Shown here: positions 32,347-40,285 of the stretch, piece after piece
How positions within the stretch are numbered: the stretch's first letter is position 1
Layout of the letters: every line of letters begins with the position of its first letter
DNA from: Sphingomonas taxi
Lineage (GTDB): Bacteria > Pseudomonadota > Alphaproteobacteria > Sphingomonadales > Sphingomonadaceae
Direction: 5' to 3'
Length of the DNA: 64,000 nt
Assembly (NCBI GenBank): GCA_003240625.1
Contig: QFMX01000001.1
Coordinates: 289,549-353,548 of the forward strand
Notes under the pieces: generated by a model
Database searches by the model: none
Told to the model about the DNA's origin: nothing
Seen by the model: only the letters and a program-made list of their open reading frames with translations
Position numbers and translations under genes: made by a program

Positions 32347-33882
32347 CTATTGGCGGCTCGGCGCCGCCATACCTGTGGTTAAGGCGGGGTTCCTGTCAAC
32401 CGGCGTATCGAGCAACGGGTCGCGTTGCGGCGCGACGCGGGCATCCTGTGCTGGCGATTGCGCGGTACTGGTGGCGACCGGCACCGGCTCGCCATCGCCG
32501 CCGAAATCCCAGATCTTGTGGCGGACGCGCTGATAATTGGCGACCGGATCGTACAGCACGCCGCCGTCGAGCCCGAGATCGCGCGCCTCGGCCTGCCCCA
32601 TCGCCGCCAGCAACGCGAAGCCCGCGACATACGCGTCCCGTCGCGCGGTCACGAGCGTCACCTGGCTGTTGAGCAATTCCTGCTCGGCGTTGAGAATGTC
32701 GAGGATGGTGCGCGTGCCGACGCTGTTCTCGGCGCGGACGCCCTCGAGGCTCAGCTTGTTCGCGTTGACCGCGGTCTCGGACGACTGGATCACCTGCTCG
32801 GACGAACGCCACGTGGCATAGGAAGACCGCGCCTGCGAGATGACGTTGCGTTCGGTGGCGGTCACGTTCTCGATCGCGCGCGACTGCAACGCTTCGGCTT
32901 GGCGGACCTGCGCGGCGGGGCGGCCGCCCTGGAACAGCGGCAGGGTCAGCGACAGCCCGGCCTGCACCGCCTTGTTCGCGTTGGGCGTGCTGCCCGCGCC
33001 GATGCCGCCGCCGCTCGGTGGAATCGAGTTCAGATAATTGGTGTAGCTGGCGCCACCGACCGCGCTGACCTGCGGCAGGCGGCTCGCACGCGCGACGCCG
33101 ACGTCGTAGCGGGTCGCGTCGCGCTCCTTGGCGGCGGCGATCAGCACGGGATTATTCTCGATCGCGACGGTCACCGCCGAGGCGGGGCTGTCGGGCAAAT
33201 GCGGCAGGGTCGGCGGCGCTTCGAGAACACCCGGAGGGCTGCCGACCAGCTGGATATAGTTCTCGCGGCTGGTGATCAGCTGCGCCTGTGCCGACTGGAG
33301 CTGCGCACGGGCAAGCGCCAGACGCGCATCGGACTGCGCGACGTCGGTCCGCGTCAGGTCGCCGACCTGGAAGCGGTCGCGGCTCGCCTGAAGATTGACG
33401 TCGAGCACGCGGACATTCTGCGTGTTCAGGCCGACGATCGCCTCGTCGCGGATCACGTCCATGTATGCGGCGACGACGTTGGTGAACAGATCGGCCTCGG
33501 TGCTGCGCAGCGTCGCACGCCCGCCCTCGACACGGGTCTTGGCGGCGGCGACCGAATTGCGCACCTGCCCGCCCAGATACAGCGGCACGGAGACGTTTGC
33601 CCGCGCCACGCCCTGCCGCTGCGGCGCCAGGAAGTTGTTCGCCGCGTTGACGACGAACTCGGTATAGTCGCCCGTCGCATTGGCCGACGGCAGCCCGGCC
33701 GCACGGGCGATCGGGACGTTCTCGTCGGTCGCCCGCTGCGTCGCACGCTGGCCGGTCAATGTCGGGTTGGTATTATAGGCCTTGGCCAGCGCCTCGCGTA
33801 GCGTCTCGGCCTGAGCCGGTGCAGTGCTATAGATCAGCGCAACACTCACAAGCAGACGGCGGATATGAGCGGTGCGCGGCAT
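32347..33882 (-). CDS. tolC: TolC family outer membrane efflux protein
   Basis: This is the outer membrane channel of tripartite efflux or type I secretion systems. The 511-residue precursor has a signal peptide (ending near APAQA, residue 25), followed by the duplicated TolC repeat: coiled helices and short beta segments such as YLGGQVRNSVAAAK and PLFQGGRPAAQVRQAEA, with YQSARANLIS-like helices. The start at 33882 is chosen because it is eight bases after the PIMT-like stop with GAGG overlapping that stop. A longer open frame to 33939 overlaps PIMT. No inner membrane partner is adjacent. Confidence 0.9.
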   Translation of the reverse strand: MPRTAHIRRLLVSVALIYSTAPAQAETLREALAKAYNTNPTLTGQRATQRATDENVPIARAAGLPSANATGDYTEFVVNAANNFLAPQRQGVARANVSVPLYLGGQVRNSVAAAKTRVEGGRATLRSTEADLFTNVVAAYMDVIRDEAIVGLNTQNVRVLDVNLQASRDRFQVGDLTRTDVAQSDARLALARAQLQSAQAQLITSRENYIQLVGSPPGVLEAPPTLPHLPDSPASAVTVAIENNPVLIAAAKERDATRYDVGVARASRLPQVSAVGGASYTNYLNSIPPSGGGIGAGSTPNANKAVQAGLSLTLPLFQGGRPAAQVRQAEALQSRAIENVTATERNVISQARSSYATWRSSEQVIQSSETAVNANKLSLEGVRAENSVGTRTILDILNAEQELLNSQVTLVTARRDAYVAGFALLAAMGQAEARDLGLDGGVLYDPVANYQRVRHKIWDFGGDGEPVPVATSTAQSPAQDARVAPQRDPLLDTPVDRNPALTTGMAAPSRQ

Positions 33883-33890
33883 GCTGGGCC

Positions 33891-34616
33891 TCAGAACTGA
33901 AAGGGTTTGGGCGTTGCGAAGCCCGGCAGCACGACGCATTCGACATCGACGAACGCGACGAGTGCGAAGCCGCCATCGGTCTTGCGACCCGATGCGAGCC
34001 GGGTCAGCCCGCGCTCGGCGATGCCGGCGGTCACGCGACCATCCGGGCGGACCTGCGCGATCAGGGCGTCGGGCACCGACTCGACCGCGCCGTCGACGAT
34101 CAGCACGTCATACGGTGCGCCGGCAGCGTGACCGTCCTGCATCGGCTCCTCGACCAGTTCGACGTTGCCGACACCGGCCAGCGCAGTGCGCGCGATCGCC
34201 AGCAGAGCGGGGTCGCTCTCGACGGCGACGACCGACCCGACGATCTCGCTCAGCACCGCGGCGGTATAGCCCGTAGCGGCGCCGATCAGCAGCACGCGGT
34301 CGGTCGCGGTCAGGTACGCTTCGGTCAGCAGCCGGCCGGTCGCCATCGGCAGATTGGCGTAACGACCGCCACCGAGCGGGATCGCCGTGTCGCGGTAGGC
34401 GATCGAGCGCACGCCGTCGGGCATGAACTGCTCGCGCGGCACACGGGCCATCGCCGCGACGACGCGCTGATCGTTGACCGCGTTGGTGCGCAACTGGCTC
34501 GCGACCATCGCGTGACGCATCGTGTCGAAACTAGCGGGTGCAGAGGACATGGTGGTCCCACCGATGTCATGCGTCTCGGCTGCGAGCGAGGAAGTATCGA
34601 GAGTTGTCGTCGTCAT
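33891..34616 (-). CDS. Divergent protein-L-isoaspartate O-methyltransferase-like protein
   Basis: The 241-residue protein has a PIMT-type fold: MRHAMVASQLRTNAVNDQRV at the start of the domain, VPREQFMP, and SAM motif I LLIGAATGYTAAVL (108-121). The motif that normally holds the catalytic residue (GQTISQP in classic PIMT) is replaced here by RYANLPMATGRLL, so true isoaspartate repair is doubtful. The start at 34616 has AGGA six bases upstream; 34550 is an alternative. It is coupled to tolC, eight bases apart, an arrangement I recall from other alphaproteobacteria. Confidence 0.82.
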   Translation of the reverse strand: MTTTTLDTSSLAAETHDIGGTTMSSAPASFDTMRHAMVASQLRTNAVNDQRVVAAMARVPREQFMPDGVRSIAYRDTAIPLGGGRYANLPMATGRLLTEAYLTATDRVLLIGAATGYTAAVLSEIVGSVVAVESDPALLAIARTALAGVGNVELVEEPMQDGHAAGAPYDVLIVDGAVESVPDALIAQVRPDGRVTAGIAERGLTRLASGRKTDGGFALVAFVDVECVVLPGFATPKPFQF

Positions 34617-34929
34617 GGGCCATCCTGTCGCACAGCTGTTTTAGTTGTGCAATACACTTGTTGCGTACCGACCTGATATCGCGCGACCGCGCCGTCGCCA
34701 AGCGCCGGTTGATCGGATTCCACGCAGGCTGTGCTTCGGGTCGGGTGATTCGAGGATCGGTGCGGTCCATCGCGACGCTGTAGGTCTGGCCGCTGGAGGT
34801 ATCGCGCGCTGTAGGTATCACGACGCGGGGAAGTGAAGGCGCCCCGCCCGCCCGTGTGACACCGAGATGCCGCGGGCGGAGCGCCGAGGGTGCACGCGGA
34901 AGACCTGAGCACTACCTCTGTCGACTGCT
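34617..34929. other. Intergenic space with no gene seen
   Basis: This 313-base space lies between the leftward PIMT-like gene and the end of the leftward AraC gene. A short leftward open frame overlaps the PIMT-like start (34567-34821) but has no recognisable family or ribosome binding site. A small inverted repeat (GCACA...TGTGC, about 34630-34652) lies just upstream of the PIMT-like start. The rest shows nothing I can name; it probably holds the promoter of the PIMT-tolC unit. Confidence 0.5.
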
Positions 34930-35904
34930 CTAGCAGCGAATATCGGCAGCGTCGCCGGAAATGACCCGATGCGCCCCTAACAAATGTTTAGACGCGTGTG
35001 CGGACTCATGACCGACCTTGCGGGCGGGCGCGGTGTCGATGTCATGCAGCACCTGGGTCGGCGAACCCAATACGGCATCGCGCGCACGCAAGCTGGCTTC
35101 GAGAAACGGTTTGGTGAGCGCCATGAAACGACGCGGCGTCATGCCGAGGAACGTGCCCGAATCACGCAGGAAGTGGGACGCATCGAAATAGCTGCCGTCG
35201 ATCAGCGCATAGTTCGCCGCTTCGCCCGTGGACATCAGCCGTACGAGCGATCGCAGGAAGCGCGCGCGCATCAGCAGCATCTTGGGCGGGAAGCCGAAAT
35301 GCCGGACCGAGAGACGGCGAAGCGCATGCGTGGGAATAGCGAGCCGCGCCGCCGCCGCCGTCATGTCGGCGGGACCATCGCTGGCGAGGATTTCCATGAG
35401 CTGCCGGACCAGCGCGGCATCGCGGTGCGGAGGCCCAAGCCGCTCGGTCAACAGCGCATCGAGAATGGGCGCGACCGCCGCATCGTCCGTCGCGGCCTGA
35501 AGTGCTGCGACGAGGCGGTTCGTGAACCCGCGGCCGAGCACGTCTTCCAACGGCACGATCCGATTGCGGAAATCGTCCGCCGGTCGGCGCATCAGCCTCC
35601 CCCAGCCGAGCGCGCTGATGCCGAAGCCGATCATCACGCCGCCGTGGGTCGTCGCCTTCAGCGCCTGGCTGGTCGGCCCGAACAGGCTGGCGGCGGGCAA
35701 GGGATCATAGGTCCGTCGACCGATCGATACCGCGATCGGCCCGGCATCGATCGCGATCCGGACGTTGGCGGTCGCCGGCAGGAACCAGTCGACCTGCCCT
35801 TCCCCGCCTGGAGGATCGCTCGAGCGATAGACGTGATAGCCGGTGATGTAGTCGGCGAGCGCGGCGGCCGGCCGATCATACCGGATCGCCATCCCGGCCG
35901 GCAT
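34930..35904 (-). CDS. AraC family transcriptional regulator
   Basis: The product of about 324 residues has an N-terminal sensing region with no clear family and a C-terminal pair of helix-turn-helix motifs: TAAAARLAIPTHALRRLSVR and ANYALIDGSYFDASHFLRDS followed by FLGMTPRRF, typical of AraC/XylS proteins. The N-terminal layout (PLPAASLFGPTSQALKATTH) resembles the DUF6597-type AraC regulators. The start at 35904 (MPAGMAIRYDRP) is tentative; 35892 and an upstream frame to 35982 are open. No target operon is evident nearby. Confidence 0.85.
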   Translation of the reverse strand: MPAGMAIRYDRPAAALADYITGYHVYRSSDPPGGEGQVDWFLPATANVRIAIDAGPIAVSIGRRTYDPLPAASLFGPTSQALKATTHGGVMIGFGISALGWGRLMRRPADDFRNRIVPLEDVLGRGFTNRLVAALQAATDDAAVAPILDALLTERLGPPHRDAALVRQLMEILASDGPADMTAAAARLAIPTHALRRLSVRHFGFPPKMLLMRARFLRSLVRLMSTGEAANYALIDGSYFDASHFLRDSGTFLGMTPRRFMALTKPFLEASLRARDAVLGSPTQVLHDIDTAPARKVGHESAHASKHLLGAHRVISGDAADIRC

Positions 35905-36174
35905 CGCGAAAACCGCCTCCTCCACGTCCGCAGTGTTCGTCCCGCCCGCAACCGCATCTTTTCTCAAGCGACCTGCCCCCAAGTCGGTTTATCGTTACCG
36001 TCGCCTTAGGGAAAGAACCACTCCGGCGCGAGTCTTGATCTGGTTTGGTGCCGTCCGATCGCCCGTCCCGTCGTCGGCGCGCACCGCCGGCAGGGAATAA
36101 TCGCCCGCCTGCCCCTAACTGACGGTTGACCGCGACGACAAAACGAAGCATTTGCGCCGCCTTCACGCAATCGG

Positions 36175-36248
36175 GGCCCGATGGCGGAGTGGTGACGTAG
36201 AGGACTGCAAATCCTCGCACCCGGGTTCGATTCCCGGTCGGGCCTCCA
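36175..36248 (+). tRNA. tRNA-Cys (anticodon GCA)
   Basis: A 74-nt cloverleaf. Acceptor stem GGCCCGA (36175-36181) pairs with TCGGGCC (36238-36244), discriminator T, and encoded CCA at 36246-36248. The anticodon stem-loop reads AGGACTGCAAATCCT with GCA as anticodon, and the T arm is CCGGGTTCGATTCCCGG. A phage integrase gene starts converging on it 42 bases downstream, so the 3' half of this tRNA is the likely phage attachment site. The gene is intact. Confidence 0.95.
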
Positions 36249-36290
36249 CCTTCGATATTTTATCGGGGTTTTACAGCGGGTTGGATAAAG

Positions 36291-37427
36291 TTAGCCATTC
36301 GATCCATTTTCGGTTAGCCATTGGCTGGTTCCGAGCGAGTGCTTTTCCCATGCCGCAATTGCCTTGATCGCATCGTCCGCCATGCGCCTTTGATCGACCG
36401 CTCGCGTGTAGGTCGCGACCTCGGCGTCGCCGCTGTGACCGGATATCGATTTCAATGATTGGTTGCCGAAGTGAAGCTCGGCCATGCGCCGCATCATCGC
36501 CTTGCGCAGCCCATGCGCAGTACACTGCGGCAGGCCGGCGGCGTCGCACTGGTCGCGAAACCAGTTGCCGAAGCCGGGGTTAGAGAACGGCTTCCCGTGC
36601 GTCGTCGTCAAGAAGCAGAGATGCCCCTTCGATTCGAGCGGCATCGCGACGATCGCTTCGAGCAACTGCGGCGCGACGGGAATACCGAGATCCTTGCCGC
36701 CCTTGCTCTGCGAGAACTCGACGCGGCCCTTCTGGATATGCTGGCGTCCCATGCGGATCGCATCGATCCGCCGCTGTCCCGTCCAGAGCATAAGCTCCAT
36801 CGCCAGCCGCGCTTTCGTGCCGAGGCTGTGGAATGCGCGGTACTGCGCGATCTCGTCCTCGGTCCAGGTGTGAAAACCCTTCGACCGCTCGCCGGCCGCA
36901 ACCTTGACCCGGTCGGCCTGCTTCACAGGGTTGTCCGGTCTCATGCGGATCTTCACCGCGAAATCGAACAGGCGCACGAGTTCCTTGCGCAGCTTGCGCG
37001 CGGCCTCGATCCCGCCCTCCATCCGCTTGCCAACCTGGACCTTCTCCATCCGCGAGGCGACGATGATATCGATGTGCTCGAAGTTCAAACGCGCGACAGG
37101 CTTGGAGCCATGCGCCTCACGGAAACGGCAAAGGATCGCCCGAATCTTCTTCTGCGTAGGCTTGGTCGGTCCCAGGCGCGACGGCGTCGCAAGGTAGCGC
37201 GTGACGAGATCGTTAATCGTGCCGGGCGAACAGCGCGCGATCGCGACCTCGGTCGTGTTGTCCGGGGTGTCCATCAAGGCGCGGTATTCGATCCGGAACT
37301 CTTCGGTGCCAACCGCCGACTTCATGTACGCGGTGGCATAGCCTTTGCGGCGGAAGCGCAGGTGCTCACCGCCATGGCGGTCTTTGAAGCTGGTGACGTA
37401 GGTCGGCAGGTACCTAGGCTTTGCCAT
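36291..37427 (-). CDS. int: Phage tyrosine-recombinase integrase
   Basis: This is the site-specific recombinase for integration at tRNA-Cys. The 378-residue protein has an N-terminal arm and core-binding region (about 1-170) and a catalytic domain with Arg in LWTGQRRIDAI, Lys in SQSKGGKDLGI, His-x-x-Arg in TAHGLRKAMMR, His in SISGHSGDAEV and Tyr nucleophile in YTRAVDQRR (the first Y). Its stop is 42 bases from the tRNA, reading towards it. Its start overlaps the preceding small gene by 14 bases, so it is the last gene of the leftward early operon and is probably expressed from the repressor-controlled left promoter. Confidence 0.94.
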   Translation of the reverse strand: MAKPRYLPTYVTSFKDRHGGEHLRFRRKGYATAYMKSAVGTEEFRIEYRALMDTPDNTTEVAIARCSPGTINDLVTRYLATPSRLGPTKPTQKKIRAILCRFREAHGSKPVARLNFEHIDIIVASRMEKVQVGKRMEGGIEAARKLRKELVRLFDFAVKIRMRPDNPVKQADRVKVAAGERSKGFHTWTEDEIAQYRAFHSLGTKARLAMELMLWTGQRRIDAIRMGRQHIQKGRVEFSQSKGGKDLGIPVAPQLLEAIVAMPLESKGHLCFLTTTHGKPFSNPGFGNWFRDQCDAAGLPQCTAHGLRKAMMRRMAELHFGNQSLKSISGHSGDAEVATYTRAVDQRRMADDAIKAIAAWEKHSLGTSQWLTENGSNG

Positions 37428-37599
37428 TTAACAGATCGTCCCACGGGTTCGGATCGACGGGAGGCGCGACCGATTCGCTCAGGATGACGATCTTCCCGTT
37501 CGGATCAATCTCAATGCGTCCGATCAGCATTCCGGCCTTGGTCGCGCCTCGCACTGCCCGGGTCACGTCGGCTTCCTTGAAGCGTGCGACGGCGCTCAT
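37414..37599 (-). CDS. Small phage protein of unknown function
   Basis: A 61-residue protein (MSAVARFKEADVTRAVRGAT at its start) with the stretch IGRIEIDPNGKIVI, a pattern I recall from small conserved genes next to integrases in alphaproteobacterial prophages. It overlaps the integrase start by 14 bases and the upstream gene stop by four. Position and size fit an excisionase or integrase accessory protein, but no HTH motif is clear, so no function is assigned. Confidence 0.7.
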   Translation of the reverse strand: MSAVARFKEADVTRAVRGATKAGMLIGRIEIDPNGKIVILSESVAPPVDPNPWDDLLNGKA

Positions 37600-38135
37600 G
37601 CCGCGGCCCTCGCCTGCTCGACGGAGACCAGGCCCGCAAGCTGCTGGTTCACCATCGTGATGAAGCGCCGGCCCTCGTAGTGCGGGCGCTGCTGCCACCA
37701 AAGCATGGCCTCCAGCGCGGCTGCGTAGCTCTCCCAGTGCAGGTACGGCAGGATTCGCTGCGATCGTGCGTCGTGCGTGTCGTGGATCGCCCATAGCTCA
37801 CTCAGCGACAGCGCAGCGACCGCACGTCCATATTCGCCTATCATCGCGGCTTGCATACGATCTCTTCGCTTCGCGGCACCTGCGAGCACGGATGCGAGGC
37901 TATCGACTTTCTCGGCGCTCGTCGTGCGGTCGACGCGCGGCAGTTCCATGCGGGCGAAATGCTTCCAGTCAACGGCGATGGCGGTGGAGATACGCAGCCG
38001 GGTCGCGGCCTCGTCGTCCGATAGCTTTCCAGCATCGACCAACGCGGGGTCGCCCTCCGCTCGGTTCTTCCGGACGTCCTCGGCAACCTGTGCCATCTCG
38101 GCATATGCGTAAACGAAGCGGGGGCGCTCGGTCAT
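37596..38135 (-). CDS. Phage early protein of unknown function
   Basis: A 179-residue, mostly helical, charged protein that I do not recognise. Recognisable stretches are TAIAVDWKHFARMELPRVDR and LHWESYAAALEAMLWWQQRP. It overlaps its neighbours by four bases on each side, which is strong evidence that it is translated as part of the leftward operon. No catalytic motif or membrane segment is seen. Confidence 0.72.
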   Translation of the reverse strand: MTERPRFVYAYAEMAQVAEDVRKNRAEGDPALVDAGKLSDDEAATRLRISTAIAVDWKHFARMELPRVDRTTSAEKVDSLASVLAGAAKRRDRMQAAMIGEYGRAVAALSLSELWAIHDTHDARSQRILPYLHWESYAAALEAMLWWQQRPHYEGRRFITMVNQQLAGLVSVEQARAAA

Positions 38136-38542
38136 AACGGGTCAAATCCGGTAAGAATGCGCAGGATCATGAACGCGGGCCATTCCATCCGGTCCGCCTC
38201 GCGATCTTCGTCGCGGTAGCGCTGGATGAGGGCGGCATGATGCGACGAGGCGACGCGCCCCGCCTCTCTCGCCTCTGGCGTGCCTCGGGTGCCGTTGCGC
38301 GTGATCCGCGCGACCATTCCCAGAGGCGTCAGCACCCGGCCGCGCTTGGTGGCGCGATTGTTCCAGTCGGTATTATGTGCGGGCGTGCAGAATAGCTGGT
38401 TGGCTACTTTCGGCTCAAAGGGCTTCCTGCACTCAGGGCACTCGCGAACCGGCCATCCACCCGCCTGCTGACCCCGCAAGCGATTGTGGCCCATCTGAGA
38501 GCAGCCTTGTAACAAGGCGCCTTGGATGGGCGGGCGCGTCAT
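38132..38542 (-). CDS. Putative zinc-ribbon phage protein
   Basis: A 136-residue protein with the motif CPECRKPFEPKVANQLFCTP followed by AHNTDWNNRATKRG, resembling the CxxC...C...H/N zinc ribbons found in small phage DNA- or RNA-associated proteins. The ATG at 38542 overlaps the previous stop by four bases, which fixes the start; the open frame beyond it is spurious. Function is unknown. Confidence 0.72.
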   Translation of the reverse strand: MTRPPIQGALLQGCSQMGHNRLRGQQAGGWPVRECPECRKPFEPKVANQLFCTPAHNTDWNNRATKRGRVLTPLGMVARITRNGTRGTPEAREAGRVASSHHAALIQRYRDEDREADRMEWPAFMILRILTGFDPL

Positions 38543-39000
38543 TGCGCATCCTTGTCGAACTTGCGGCAGGCGAAGCCGATCCAGAAGGGGCCGATCATGA
38601 CCGCCACTCCACGGGTGTCCCCGGTGAGCAGTTCGGCACCGATCGCGCAGAAGGTGGGCGCGAAGCCAAGGACGATCCCGCCAGCGTAATTTCGCGTTGC
38701 GCGGAAGAATGCCTGCACCGACCATTTGACCGGCGCATCCATGCTCACGACGACGTGGCGCGGTGACTTGCCCCCGGCCTTACGCGCCGCTTCGCGGATG
38801 ATCGCACCGAGCCACACCTGGCCGTCGTCATGCATTTCGTCCCATGCGCAGGCGGCGTAAGTGGAGATGACCGGAGGGCTGTCGACGATCTGCCGGGCTG
38901 TCTCCATCTCAGCGACCGTTGGGTGCACGAACGGCGACATTAGCCCCGACCGCCCGTCTTCGTGCTTTCGGGTATCAATGGTGGTTTCGATCGGCGCCAT
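38539..39000 (-). CDS. Phage early protein of unknown function
   Basis: A 153-residue protein (starts MAPIETTIDTRKHEDG) that I do not recognise. The second half includes a hydrophobic stretch (YAGGIVLGFAPTFCAIGAEL) that could be buried or membrane-associated. It starts one base inside the preceding stop and ends with a four-base overlap into the next gene, so it is translationally coupled within the leftward operon. Confidence 0.7.
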   Translation of the reverse strand: MAPIETTIDTRKHEDGRSGLMSPFVHPTVAEMETARQIVDSPPVISTYAACAWDEMHDDGQVWLGAIIREAARKAGGKSPRHVVVSMDAPVKWSVQAFFRATRNYAGGIVLGFAPTFCAIGAELLTGDTRGVAVMIGPFWIGFACRKFDKDAQ

Positions 39001-39371
39001 TAGAGCTTGCCCGACAGCGCGGCGGCGATGACGCCGACGATGATCCAGCCGCTGAAGACTACGGCCGTGACCGATATCGCAAAGCGGAGCCGGCGATCGT
39101 CCGCCGATTGATCCGAGTGCGCGCGCAGTGGCAGGTCGCCGCGCACATCGCCTGCTCGCCAACGGACTACGCGGTCGGAGAGATCCGATGACGCTGGCTT
39201 CTGTGCGAGCAGGACGGTGCCGAAGTCACCGAACGGACGGGCGCTTACGTGGCCGCGCAGGGTCTGCGGGATGCGACCAGCGAGCGCCGGGGCGGGGTCG
39301 CCCAAGATGTCGAAGCAGTCAGCGAACGAGGAAGGCGCCTCAACCTGCTGAACGTTGGTGACGGTGCGCAT
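39000..39371 (-). CDS. Small phage membrane protein, first gene of the leftward operon
   Basis: A 123-residue protein with one C-terminal membrane segment (FAISVTAVVFSGWIIVGVIA, about residues 97-116), leaving a hydrophilic N-terminal region in the cytoplasm. The ATG at 39371 lies 41 bases from the nearest operator palindrome. As the first gene after the left promoter it would be among the earliest products on induction. Similar positions in other phages hold superinfection or host-interference proteins, but nothing here proves that. Confidence 0.68.
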   Translation of the reverse strand: MRTVTNVQQVEAPSSFADCFDILGDPAPALAGRIPQTLRGHVSARPFGDFGTVLLAQKPASSDLSDRVVRWRAGDVRGDLPLRAHSDQSADDRRLRFAISVTAVVFSGWIIVGVIAAALSGKL

Positions 39372-39411
39372 TCGCAACTCCCATCGGGCGGGATGCCCTG
39401 ACGGGAGTAAA

Positions 39412-39451
39412 ACACCATAATGGTGTCACACTGTCAACACCATTATGGTGC
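39412..39451 (-). promoter_or_regulatory. Left operator pair and probable left early promoter
   Basis: Two 15-bp palindromes, ACACCATAATGGTGT (39412-39426) and ACACCATTATGGTGC (39437-39451), have centres 25 bases apart. A minus-strand TTGACA lies between them (complement of 39432-39437); its -10 would fall at the far edge of the first palindrome and is weak (TGTTTT). The same palindrome recurs on the other side of the repressor gene, so this is the likely O-left/P-left driving the integrase operon. Confidence 0.82.
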
Positions 39452-39467
39452 TTCCGGTTGACCTGCT

Positions 39468-40181
39468 CTAGCCGAGAAGGTCGCCCAACGTCATGACACG
39501 ATCAACACGCAGAATTTCGGCCGTCTCGATTTTGAACACCAAAGCCGGTGAGAATTGTTGAAGTTCAATCCATGTGCCGCTCCGGCGAACGAGGCGCTTG
39601 ACCAGTACGGCGCGCGATCGAAGGCCATCATCCTCGTTGTGGTCGTCAGGACGAAGATAAACGACTACATCATCACCGATGCGCGGCGGCCTTTTGGTCT
39701 CAGCCACGATGGTTGCACCTTCGCAAAACACCGGGTCCATCGACGAACCTTGGACGTAGAGCCCATAAACGTCGCCTCTACCATTCAACATTGTTGGGCG
39801 CTTGAGATAACCAACGGTATCCCCAGTGTTGAGCATCGTTTGCTCGACAGCATCGCCTTCAAATAGGCGCTCGGTCCCTATTGCTGTTCCGTAAATCGGC
39901 AGGTTCTCGGCCATCCTCTGGTTGGAAGCCCCCTCATATTTAAATGGCATGGCGTTGGCCGCGCCCGCGGTGACAGCGGTCAAGTCCGCATCGGCTACTA
40001 GGGTCGTGACATCCGTCTCAAGCGCAGCAGCCGCCCGCTGGAGCCAATCCATAGTCAGCCTACGCTGCCCTTTTTCCAAGCGCTCTAGCTGCTGCGGGGT
40101 CGTGGCCATCCGTCGGGCGAGTTCTGGACGGCTCCAGCCCCTCTGTCCGCGCAACTCAGCTATTCGTTCGCCTGCATCCAT
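39468..40181 (-). CDS. CI/LexA-like phage repressor (XRE HTH plus S24 peptidase)
   Basis: The master lysogeny repressor. With the start at 40181 the protein has 237 residues: an XRE helix-turn-helix (about 4-60, GERIAELRGQRGWSRPELAR then TPQQLERLEKGQRRLT), a linker, and a LexA/CI-type S24 domain (about 120-237) with Ser in GSSMDPVFCEG and Lys in RAVLVKRLVRRSG. Such repressors self-cleave when RecA is activated. Five copies of one palindrome flank the gene, two downstream and three upstream, as expected for autoregulated O-left/O-right control. No good ribosome binding site is seen before the ATG, so translation may be weak or leaderless. Confidence 0.92.
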   Translation of the reverse strand: MDAGERIAELRGQRGWSRPELARRMATTPQQLERLEKGQRRLTMDWLQRAAAALETDVTTLVADADLTAVTAGAANAMPFKYEGASNQRMAENLPIYGTAIGTERLFEGDAVEQTMLNTGDTVGYLKRPTMLNGRGDVYGLYVQGSSMDPVFCEGATIVAETKRPPRIGDDVVVYLRPDDHNEDDGLRSRAVLVKRLVRRSGTWIELQQFSPALVFKIETAEILRVDRVMTLGDLLG

Positions 40182-40193
40182 AGACGGATAAGT

Positions 40194-40268
40194 GCACCAA
40201 AATGGTGGCGCACTGCTATCCGCCAAAATGGTGTTGACATCCGGTCTCACGCAACACCATTATGGTGT
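40194..40268 (+). promoter_or_regulatory. Right operator triplet and right early promoter
   Basis: There are three palindromes: 40194-40208 (12 of 15 consensus bases), 40220-40234 (12 of 15) and ACACCATTATGGTGT at 40254-40268 (perfect). A -35 TTGACA at 40234-40239 and a -10-like CATTAT at 40258-40263, 18 bases apart, place the -10 inside the third palindrome, so repressor bound there would block transcription of the Cro-like gene. The first palindrome sits just ahead of the repressor start on the other strand. Confidence 0.85.
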
Positions 40269-40285
40269 TGAAACCGGAGTTTTCC

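Noticed and set aside
29771..32533. A 920-codon open frame on the plus strand opposite the valS start, the LOV kinase, popZ-like and tolC genes
   Set aside because: It is antisense to several well-recognised genes, is Arg/Ala/Gly-rich with no domain, and is a usual by-product of high GC content.
34567..34821. Leftward 84-codon frame overlapping the PIMT-like start
   Set aside because: No ribosome binding site, no recognisable family, and it would overlap a well-supported gene start in another frame.
40262..40285. Upstream start for the Cro-like gene
   Set aside because: It would begin inside the operator and promoter -10 region. The ATG at 40286 has a good GGAG site at the right distance.
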